64,000 nt of DNA from NCBI RefSeq assembly GCF_030269925.1, contig NC_085129.1:17041501-17105500 (forward strand). Direction: 5' to 3'. Of the stretch, positions 39,234-51,200 are shown piece by piece (position 1 is the stretch's first letter; every line of letters starts with the position of its first letter). The DNA comes from Bombyx mori (Eukaryota > Arthropoda > Insecta > Lepidoptera > Bombycidae). The notes under the pieces were generated by a model. It saw only the letters and a list, made by a program, of their open reading frames with translations. It did not search any database and was not told the DNA's origin. The translations under genes were made by a program, and so were the position numbers.

Positions 39234-42200
39234 TCACGCTTTCGCTTCCGAGGGTCCTTGCTGCTGCAATAATTCCCAGTAAAGTCCACGTTTTCGGACC
39301 AGCTCGTCATGTGATCCGCTTTCGGCTATGACTCCTGTGTAGAACAAAAATCAAATGTTCAAATATCGACTAGTCTCACGTGTAAGTAGTTTAGTATACG
39401 CGTGTATTTAAATATCTTTATGATGTATGGTAGCTATGTTAGTAATAAGTTGACTGACTTTTTGGCGGGAACGCGAGGAGTGAAGTTGTGTGATTTGTTT
39501 TATTTTGTCTGTTTAGTGTTTCTTCAGGTTTAAATGTGTAATAAAGGTGGTTTATTAACTGTTTAATATCTGTGAAAGTGCACAAATGTCGGAAAATGAA
39601 ACAAAGCTGCTGAACGAAGCTTCTCGAGATCCTCCAAAAAATCCACTGAAAAAATCTCAGTAAATGACCACCATTTTACTGAGATTATATTTCGTCCCAT
39701 ATTTTTTTTTTTTTTATTTTTATTGCCCTTGTAGGCAGACGAGCATACGGCCCACCTGATGGTGAGTGGTTACCGTTGCCCATGGACTTCAGCAATGCCA
39801 GGGGCAGAGCCAAGCCGCTGCCTACCGCTTAATACTCTCCACAAGCCTCGTTTGAAGAAGGACATGTCATAGCGCTCGGGAAACACCGTGGAGGGGAGCT
39901 CATTCCATAGCCGGATGGTACGTGGCAAAAAAGATCTCTGGAAACGCACTGTGGATGACCGCAGTGGCTCCAGGTAGTACGGATGAACTCTACTCCGATG
40001 GCGGGCGGTGCGATGGTAAAAACGAGATGCCGGTATCATCTCGAACAATTCCTCAGAGCACTATCACCACATATCATCTCATCTTATTTCATTTCATTTC
40101 ATACCAGTTGATTAATGTCTTAAATTAATCATCTTTATTTCATTTTATTTCACTCCATATTATAATTTTTCATAAAAATAAGAATATAAATTAAAATAAG
40201 ACATGACATCAACAAGGTCTTCGTTACCAGGTCATAAAATCCCTTAAAAAATAAAATAATGAGTTGACATTTTTATTTTTTTTCATTGTGTAGTTGTGTT
40301 ATTTAGCAAAGCCCACATACTTGAATGTTTATACTATAGGAACTTGATACGAGGTTGAAGTCTAATAAGTGTTGTAGTAGCCAATTAAAGTAGGTAAGAT
40401 TAACTTAATGTCTGAAGCAACGGGTTTTGCGTAACAGGATGTGTGGTGACAGACTTTTTGGCGGGAACGTGAAGTGTCAACTTTGTGAATTATTTTAATT
40501 CATTGTTTTTTAGATTTTAATACTTCTTAAGGCTTAGCATCTGTGAATGTGCACAAGTGTAGTTAAATAAAAACAACATCGATAGACGTGGCTTCTGGGG
40601 TAAATCCAATCAATCCTATAGACTCTCCGTAAATTTAAAACAATTCCTTAGAGATTTGACTTAATCTCATCTAACACCTAAGGTGTGCTATTTTGTCTCA
40701 CTTCATCGAATACCAGTTCATTTCGTTGAATAAGTTTCGGCTGTATGGGCTACGTTCTCTTTGCCTGAACAATGGCCGACCATAAAAAAACCACAGATGA
40801 GCCGCGAACTCACACCATGCGGTACTCAAAGAATCTCTACCCAACTCTTTCTATTTTATTTCTCTACTTATTCGCTGGTAGTCTAAAGAGCTACTCCAGC
40901 TTTGCACGAGTAGGTGAGCTCACGGGCTCAACCTGAGATAATTCGCTAACACTAGCCCTAGCAAGAGCAGTGCTTCGCTGAATCTACCACCGGATCGAAT
41001 TTGCGACGCACTGAGAAGATCCGGTGACAAACTCAGTGAGTAATCCATCTCGCTCTTTAGTTCACTCACCGTTCTCGACCACGCATATCGTGTGTGCATG
41101 TCTGATCGTAGCTAGTCGATGAGCTATTATAATTGTCGTTCGATCTTTGGCGGCGACTTCCAGAGCGCTTTGCACCACCTGTAACAAATAATATATTAAT
41201 ACAATCTGAATTATCCCATTACTAATAACTTTTTTTTTCATTTACTTCATTTACTTCAGATTTTGCATCCATATTACAATTCATTAACAATAACATTTCA
41301 TATTATAGAATCTCAAAATTAAATAAAACCCATAACTTAACAATAGCAATCACTACAATTTTGGAATAAAATAAAAATAATAATTATTATAAAATAAACA
41401 AAAAAAAGGTATGTCAAAACTACCAAACTTAAAGGCTGGTTTGGATTCAGAGTGCTCAACATGCTCATTAAATTAGAATATTTCAGAAACAATATCCGGC
41501 AACTTTTGTGGAACGAAGTGTAGCGGATAATGATATAGAGTAACTCGTTTTTTTTGAGAAGAACAGAGCATCTTGTATAGATCACAGACATAGCTAATAT
41601 CATTTAATACATATAATCGTGTTTCCAGACACAAAACTATAACTTCGGCATTAAAATCATCAATTTTTGGTTAGTCGATATACTACGCACGTGAGATTGA
41701 AGTCACAATTTTAGCAAAACTGAACAACTGTACAGCCGTCATCACCCCCTATTAAAACCGGGAATGCCCGAATGACGGTACGTCAAATAAAGTCGTCGTG
41801 GCCTAAAGGATAATAATTCCGGTGCATTCGTATGTAGCGATGCATCGGCGTTCGAATCACGATTGACTTCCACGGCGAAGGAATAACATCGTGTAATAAA
41901 AACCGAAATCCGCAAAATTATAATTTGCGTAATTTCTGGTGGTAGGACGTCTTGTGAGTCCGCACGGGGAGGTACCACCACCCTGCATATTTCTGCCGTG
42001 TAGCAGTAATGCGTTTCGATTTGAAGGGTGGGGCAGCCGTTGTAACTATACTGAGACCTTAGAACTTATATCTCAAAGTTGGTCTTTACGTTGTAGATGT
42101 CCATGGGCTCCAGTAACCACTTAACACCAGGTGGGCTGTGAGCTCGTCCATCCATCTAAGCAATAAATAAAAACCTGTAAGTAATTACTTTTACCGACCT

Positions 42201-45200
42201 TTTCACTGGAAGCATCCAAGGCTGATGTGGCTTCGTCCAGTAGCAAAACCCTCGGGTTTCGTACCAAGGCCCTTGCGATCGCGATCCTCTGCTTCTGTCC
42301 CCCGGACAGAGCAGCTCCGCCTTGTCCCAGCTTCGTTTCGTAGCCCTAAATTAAAAAGCGCGTGTTTATTAGATCACCCAACTGACATAAAACTTCTTTA
42401 ATTCCATAATTCCACCTACATGTATTTTTATATATATATAAATAATAGATTGTTCGGAAAGTAATTTCATTGTTTCCCGACAGAGGATTTAATTGAATTT
42501 TTTTGCACGCAACCTCACATTTAAGCCGTATAATTTTTATATGCTTTGAGAGCTCATATAGCAAGGCTTGTATCTGAAAAAATCCAATTAATTCTACGCT
42601 AGTACTTTTTGGTTGGTGCCCTTTTAAATGTGGAGAGTGATAAGCAGCATTTTCGGCATATCTTACTGTTTTACTACAGAAAGGGTAAAAATGCTGTTCA
42701 AGCCAGAAAGAAATTGATCGATGTATATGGAGAAGGTGTGTTGACAGTACACCAGCACCAGAACTGGTTCGCTAAATTTCAATCTGGCAATTTGATGTCG
42801 AAGATGCACAACGTTAAATTTATTAGAAAATATGCTTATGCTCACCAAAGGTAAGCCCGCCACAAAACCGTGTACGTTCGCTTGTTTCGCAGCGTCTATA
42901 ATCTCTTCCAAGGTCACATCCCGTGAATTGTCTCCGTATGCAATATTTTCCCTTAAAAAAAAGTTGATAAAGGTTAATTTGGTCTTTTTGATGAGAGCGC
43001 GAGGGGCGAAACAATTTTGATTTTTTTATCCTACCTAATCGTTGGTAGCCTAAGGTGCTATTCCAACTTCACGCGGACCGGTAGGTGACCTCACGGGCTC
43101 AACCTGAGAGAATTGCTAACACTGGCCTTAGCAAAAGCAGTGCTTCGTTGAATTTACTAACGGATCGGAAACGCGACCCACTGAGCGAAGATCTGGCGAC
43201 AACTCAGAGGGCTATGTCTATAGACTAGTTCACACGTCGAACTCCTCGTTGGAGATGACGAGTTCGAAAATGAGGGCGAAGCTATGTGTATTGGTTGCTT
43301 TTTTTTTATAATTTACTAGCTGACCCGGCAGACTTCGTAGTGCCTCAATCGATAAATAAAAGACCGACGGGGGACACATCAAAGGAAAAACAAAATTGTT
43401 ATTTTTATTTAATTCCGAGCATTTTCATATTTATCTACCTTTTAAACCTTCTCTGGACTTCCACAAATAATTCAAGACCAAAATTAGCCAAATCGGTTCA
43501 GCCGTTCTCGAGTTTTAGCGAGACTAACGAACAGCAATTCATTTTTATATATAGAGATTGTTCCTTCAAACAATTACTTTCATATATTTTTAGTTATATA
43601 GTTGTTACAAATTTTCAAGTTGATAGGATGTCCTCAATTCAGTGAGAATGAGGTTCAAAGATTCTGTTACGTACAAAAAAGTATACTAAGGTAATTAAAG
43701 CATGTGTTAAAAAAAACACTATTCGATTACGGGTCATATATACATCGCTTAGTTGTCTAAGTTAGGAACATACGTTCCAAAACCCGGAGAATGTCATTTA
43801 GTTGTTTGCCATCTATACTGGTGGTAGGACGTCTTGTGAGTCCTCACGGGTAGGTACCACCGCCCTGCCTATTTCTGCCGTGAAGCAGTAATGCGTTTCG
43901 GTTTGAAGGGCGGGGTAGCCGTCGTAACTATACTAAGACCCTCGAACTCATATCTAAAGGTGAGTACCCGCATTTACGTTGTAGATGTCTATGGACTCCG
44001 GTAACCATTTAACACCAGGTGGGCCGTGAGCTCGTCCACCTGTCAAAGCAAAAAAACCCTGCGAATTTGGAGTTGTTTATTGAGTCAATTACCTTATTGA
44101 ACGCTGGGACAGAGCCCTTAAGGAAGGTCGCGTTTGCTTAATTAATTAATTACCTGATTGAACGTTCGAAAAGCGCTGGTTCTTGTTGCACGAGTCCCAG
44201 GTTCGATCTCAGACTGGGCAGCGAAAGATCGCGCTTTATATCTCTCCCGTCTAGTTCCTGTCAAGAAATACACAATCTAAGCACCAGGTGTTTAAGTCGA
44301 AAATATAAAAACCTAATACTATGTGTAATTTTTTTAATCCTACCTTCATTTGTTTATCTTGTCAATATATTATGTAAAGATAAATCAATGAAATAATTGT
44401 ACCGTCGTCAGCTCTTGATGGGTGTACACATTTTCAAGTTAATCGAATGTCTTAAAGTCGGCTAAAATGACACTCAAAGATTCCGTTATATCGAGAGGTT
44501 TTTGTTTTTTCTTTATTTAAGGAGATTATTCACCTAGGGAATATGCCACTCCATTGCGCAACAAAAGAGAGTAACAAAATAATTATATATAAAAAGAAAT
44601 AAAGGAAACTGTTATCGTCTCTGAAGGCCAACCAAAACTATTTTATAAAGTCAGCCATTTCTGATTCCGCATTATATATCGAGGGGTGAAAGCCTATTTT
44701 TTTAAATTTTTTTATTTAATTATTTGCTTTTATTTATTTTTGCTTTAAGCGTCATTTCGTTTAATACGCGACATATATTTTTGTAATTAAAGGTCTGTTT
44801 TATTTGGTATTAGCATCAAGAATTCGATGTTTTTAATTGAGCTTCAATTATGTTGACTCCATTCAAATAGCCGAAGAAGTTTTTTATGTCGTATTAATTA
44901 GTTCAAATTTTAAACTTTCAATTGCTCTCTTGCAAAGTTGCAAAAGCTTCGCTTAACCTAAATATTCTTTCACCCGCCGATATATAGATACTTTTTTATA
45001 GCTTAGATGGGCGGACGAGCTTACGGCCCGCCTCGTGTTTATTGGTTATCAGAGCCCATAGATATCAACAATGTAAATTCCGTCACCCACTTTGAGACAT
45101 GAGTTTTAATGAGCATAATACAGGACGAATCGACAAAACCGTGTTACGAAATACTGTTTAATTCTCTAACGCATTCTGTATGCACTGTCACCAATCTGAT

Positions 45201-48200
45201 TTTTTGTAAACGAACAAACAAAGGTTTATTTCCTATGATTCTATATTAAGCTGACATACCTATTTGCTTTACAGTAAAAATTACATACTAATTAATCTTC
45301 TTATCAGTTACAAAAAACAAATACAAGTGCAATAACAAAACGCAGGAATCTGGAGCGAAAATTGCTTGATTGAAAAAAGCAAAAAGCGCGGGTAGTCGTT
45401 AGTCCGACTTCCCTCTCTTTCCAACGTCACAGCAAACAATTGCGTGCGAGCGGGATAGAAAACGAAGGCAGGTTTAAATAACGTAACGTAACGGCTTGTA
45501 CTCACAACTTTGCCTTTAGTAGGGTCATAGCTCCTCATGATAAGGTGCATCAGAGTGGATTTCCCGCAGCCGCTGGCCCCGACGAGCGCTACAGTGCGCC
45601 CGGCCTTGAGCTGAAGGTTCAGGCCTCGCAGGACCGGCACTGAAGGCCGAGTTGGATAGTTGAAGTGTAAATCAGAGAAGTTAACCTCTCCTTTCGCGGT
45701 CTGGAACAAGATTTGTTAATAGTTGGTATTGTTAATGGTATCTTACTGGTGGTAGGACCTCTTGTGTGTCCGCACGGGTAGGTACCACCACTCTGCCTTT
45801 TTCTGCCGTGAAGCAGTAATGCGTTTCGGGTTTAAAGGCGGGGCAGCCGTTGTAACTATACTGAGACGTTAGAACTCATATGAGATATCTCAAAGGTGGT
45901 TGGCGGCATTTACGTTGTAGATGTTTATGGGCTCTAGTAACCACTTAACACCAGGTGGGCTGTGAGATCGTCCACCCATCTAAGCAATAAAAAAAATTTG
46001 CAACGTGAATGACCAGGGCGGACGTTCGGCAAAAAAAAATATCGTTACGCAATTTGTTTTCCTTTTTTAATCCTTAAACCGCTGAATTTATTTTGAAATA
46101 CTTTGCAGAAACAATTAAAGGATTAAAAAAAATAAAGTCCCTTATAAAAATTATATCCAGGTTTCAACTATATCGAGGCAATCGTCCCTTCCTCATTTAC
46201 GAGAAAAACGAAATATCAAATTTCCCATCAAGCTACTAACTCTGATCCGGGTCACTGACCATTAGACGAGCCGATCTGTGTGCTTTCTAACATTCTCGAT
46301 AGCGTAAAAGTTAACTTAAATTTGTATGCAGTTGGAACAGCGCCCCTAGCGGCAAACGTAGACAAACGTTCCAACTCCATACAAATTTGAGTTAACTTTT
46401 ACGCTTTCGAGAACGTTAAAAAGCATGCACTAAGCACACTGATCCCACGTAACTTACCCATGCTGGTTCATCCTTCGCTGTTGGTTCAGTTACGATCTTC
46501 GGTTCCCTGGCTAGGGCATTAATGATCCTGGCCCCAGAGCGCTTGGCGGCGGCGAAGTTTGGCGCGAATGAGAGCGCTTCAGCCAGCATCCACGCTCCGT
46601 AGATCAGCGCCTCGGACACCCTAAGAATTAAATGGTTATTAATTTAACTATTTAGGCACGGTTTTCTTTCAGACACAGCCCACGGATTTTCTCGTCAGGT
46701 CGTCTCAGTGGATCGCGTTTCCGATCCGGTGGTAGATTCCGCGCAGCACTGCTCTTGCTAGGGTCCGTGTTAGCAACGAGTTTGAGCCCCGTGAGCTTAC
46801 CTACTCGTTTGATGAATCTAGCATGACACGCCAAGGTCACTAGAATGGGTAGGAAAAAATAAACCATAGTACATGGACAACAACAACGTGGATGCCGCCA
46901 TCTTGAGATATAAGTTCTAAGGTCTCAGTATAGTTACAACGGCTTCCTTCAAACCGAAAAGCATTACCGCTTCACGGCAGAAATAGGCAGGGCGGTAGTA
47001 CCTACCGTGCGGACTCACATGTCGTCCTACTCCACTACACGATATTAAAAGTTTTTTAATTGGTAACACTAAAGAATAAGTCTTACAGAATAGCGTATTC
47101 ATAGTGCAGGCCTTCGGTTGCGATGAGATAGCCTCCGTAGGCTAACGACACGGCGTAACCGAGCGTAGGTGCGCACAGACACGCCCCGTACACCGCGCCT
47201 CGCATTGCGCCACTCCCCCCTCTACCGCCACCCCCCATCAGCGCGCGTTCGTACTTCTCCAAGACTGTCAGCTCCACACCTACCAGACAAACGGACTCCA
47301 TTAAGAAAACTAAAAACTAATCTTAATGAACATGAATTATGGGTGGACGAGCTCGCAGCCCACCTGTTAAGTGGTTACTGGAACCCATGGACATCTACAA
47401 CGTAAATGCCACCATCCACCTTGAGATAGACCTAGTATGGTTACAACGGCTGCCCCGCCCTTCAAACCGAAACACATTACTGCTTCCTACCCGTGTGGAC
47501 TCACAAGAGGTTCTACCGCCAGTAATTACCAAAATTATCATTTTGCGGGTTTAACTTTTATTAACTACACGATGTTACTCCTTCATCGTGGAAGTCAATA
47601 TATGCAATGTTTTAAATCAATAGCCCGAAAGACATTGCCTCATTACACAAGTACAAACGTAGACTATTACTGATTAAATACTAGATGATATGATTGATGT
47701 GCGGTAGCGGAAACTAGTATAGTTCGAGGGGTGAAAGGTTATTTCATTTGAGCTACTTTTTGCAACTTTACAAGAGGGCGGCCGTTTAAAGTTTATACAT
47801 TTGAAAAAACATATCATAAGAAAAAACTTCTCCAGCTATTTCAATGGGGTGAACGTAATTGAAGTTAAATTAAAAAAAAAATCGAACCGTTGAAACTAAT
47901 ACCAAATCAAATGGATCTTTAATTACAAAGATAAATATCGCGTATTAAGCGAAATATCGCTTAAACCAAACAGCCTTTCATCATTCGATATATGTATGTA
48001 TACTCACGACCGTTGCCTGCAAGAGACTAAGCCAAATACTCACTTTGACCCGATTAAATTGACACTCAGAATAAAAACCACACAACACTAGATGAGATGC
48101 GAGGCATTAAACCCGTTTGTAACAAATAAGAAAAAAAAGTTATTCAACTGTGGAATATTCTCGAAATCATACTTCTCAAAATTCGGTAACTTTTTAATTA

Positions 48201-51200
48201 TTTACTACGGCAACACTGAGTCTAATGTGAAAATTAATCAGTACTCACCCAGGCTCTGTACGGTGCGCACGTTCAGTACTGCTTCAGTGGCGACGCGCGA
48301 AGCGTGCTCTATCGCTTTCTTCTGTTTCTCTTCGGTGCGTTTGTTCACGTAGCCTTCGAGATAGATGGCGCCCATGACCTGTTTTGTGTTTAATAGACGA
48401 CATTGTTTAATTATTAGAAGAACTAAATTAAAATACCCAGTAGCAATACTGTAACAGCCTATTTAAGGAGCAGCATTCGTCGTGATCGCTCCATGTCATT
48501 TCGGATCCTCCCGTTCCACTAACGGTGATTCTGCGAAGCACGGCTCTTGCTAGGGTTCGTGTTAGCAACGTCGTCAGATTTGAGCCCCGTGAGCTCACCT
48601 ACTAGTTAAGGTTACGCTGAAATAGCCTCTCAAGGCTATCAGCACAGGTAGGTAAAAAAAAAGTGTTCGCCCTATCTCTGATCAGCCATCGTAGCGTGCG
48701 GAAGCTCTATCCGAACTCTTCTAGATTTTTATAATATTGTTCGTTAATCATTTCTATCAAATAAGGCGAGCCGACCAATACATTATTTTTAAAAAGCCAA
48801 TAACTATGCTACAGAACCTATACAGTATTAGAACCGCCCGAAATAATGTAATGACAGTAAACGTGAAAATATACAATAGAAGATTTTTTTTATTGTGTGT
48901 ACTCGTAATGGGGTCGGTGCAGCTAATTTTTCTCTTCCATTCTCTTTTATCAGCCGTCATCTTAACACTCACTCTTCTCTCTCTCTCTCATATCGTCATT
49001 CACACACTCCATCCGTGTCTTCTTCGGTCGACCTCTTCCCCCTCTACCTTGCACTACCATTTCCATACATCTCCTAGTCAACATATTAGAACTGCGATTG
49101 CTTAAAAACAAATTTGGACCTATGGAATTATTTTGGAAAGTGTCGCCATTAGTTATTTGTTGTATTCGAGAAGCTGCTGGTAACAAGCGAGGTATACGGA
49201 AGAAGGCCCAAAGGCAGAAGCCCAAACCGCTGGTCGGATCAGATACGCTAATAATATCGACACTTCTGTCCACGTTGCTATCCACACAGCCGAGGATAAG
49301 CAGGAGTGGCGCAGGATAATCCAGGAGTAAGTAATTAAATGTGATCACAACCCTCAGTATAGATGATTATCCACGCAAGGTGGATAAGGAGGATTATTTG
49401 TCAATGGGAATGCCGAGACCAAAGCCAAGTTGATGAGTACCAGCGTGGACGCCCTTCGAGGCCATGATTCTTAGCATTGAGGATTATCGACGTAAGGAGG
49501 AGAAGGAGGATTATTTGTCATTGCTGCTTATTGTCATCGGCCAAGCCGCTGTATGCCGAAGACTCTCAATTCAAGTTTGTAATGAGTACTCACACAAGGA
49601 ACGCTTGTCAGGCTAACTAATGTCATCTTCCACGAGTATGCCATTGCCAGTCCGACACCGATAACCATCGTGCTCACGCCTTGGAGCACCGTCCCCAATT
49701 TGGTACCTGGAAAAAGAAGTTTGTGAACACTTGTGTTTACTGGTGGTAGGATCTCATGTGAGTCCGCACGGGTAGGTACCACCACCGCGCCTATTTCTGC
49801 CGTGAAGCAGTAATGCGTTTCGGCTTGAAAGGTGGGGCAGCTGTTGTAACTATACCGATACCTTACAACTTATATCTTATGGTGGGTGGCGCATTTACGT
49901 TGTAAATGTCTATGGGCTCCAGTAACCACTTAACACCAGGTGGGCTGTGAGCTCGTCCACCCACCTAAGCAATAAAAAAAAAGATGATTCGCAGCTGAAG
50001 TGGTGATGTCGGCATTACCTGTAGCTCCTTGTACAGCAGCGCAGTCAGAGGAGAGTCTGGCGCAGAGAGCCCCGACAGAATTAGCTTGCTCGTCAAACCA
50101 GCCTTGCTCCTGAAAACGAAGCAACATCTCTCAGAGGATCCTACATCATCACTGTTTACGTGCCAAAAAGTTTATTACTGGTGGTAGGACCTCTTGTGAG
50201 TCCGCGCGGGTAGGTACCACCACCACGCCTATTTATGCTGTGAAGCAGTAATGCGTTTCGGTTTGAAGGGTGGAGTAGCCGTTGTAACTATACTGGGGCC
50301 TTAGAACTAATATCTCAACGTGGGTGGCGCATTTAGGCTGTAGATGTCTATGGGCTCCAGTAACCACGTAATACCAGGTAAGCTATGAGCGCGTCCACCC
50401 ATTTAAGCAATAAGAAAAAGGTCCATCAATACCAACTTTTCTTAGGGAAACATCTAACATCTAAAGTACCTGTTTCAAATAGTTCCTGAAACTGTGCTCT
50501 CTCAGTCTGTCGGTGAGCTTGGAGCCGGCCTTGCTCAGGAGCCACGTCTGGAGGAAGTTGACGATCCCGCAGGCGGCCGCGACTCCGGCGAAGAGTCCCG
50601 CATACAGCTGCGACTGCTCGAGGATCGCGTCCGTGTCATCAGAGGCGAACATCTACGGGAGAAGGGTCACAGTCAGACGCGCACGTGCAAAGAGAACGTT
50701 CTCGAAGCGAAAATGAATGTCCTAATGTGCGAAAAGCGCGGTCGGATTGGTCCGTCATGCGTCATACCAACACGTCATGTTAAGTTCCAAACTCTCAAAA
50801 GAAAATTAGATCCAATTTGCAATAAAATCCCATCCTAACCCACAATAAAGACAGGGTACGAATCCATATGGACATATTACTGGTGGTAGGACCTCTTGGT
50901 GCTGGAGACGAATGCTCCGAATTCCGTGGACGGCCAAGAGGACAAATAAATCTATCCTGGATTAGCTTCGCATCCGAGTCAGGCCCTCAACAATCTGTTA
51001 CCAGAGGATCCTCAGCTACTTCGGTTATATTGCTCGCCGACAGTCAGATAACTTGGACAAAGTGATTGTAACGGGCAAAGTAGAAGGAAAGAGACCCCGC
51101 GGCCGATTACCTAGCCGTTGGTGTGATCAAGTAACCGCTCTAACTGGGTTGCCAGTCGCAACCGCCATTCGAGTAGCTGAGGACCGGACGATATGGAAAC

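Larger units (their letters stand above)
39234..45700 (-). other. ABCB exons 21-26: nucleotide-binding domain 2 and C-terminus
   Basis: Walker [10 protein letters not shown] lies in 45700-45506. ELDGRDIK and the Q-loop LVQQEPALF are in 44257-44154. ENIAYGDN is in 42951-42846. Signature LSGGQKQR and Walker [13 protein letters not shown] are in 42345-42199. H-loop [13 protein letters not shown] is in 41178-41070. The last exon, 39334-39234, ends ...[19 protein letters not shown] plus a short tail and TGA. This is an intact, canonical ATP site. Confidence 0.96.
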
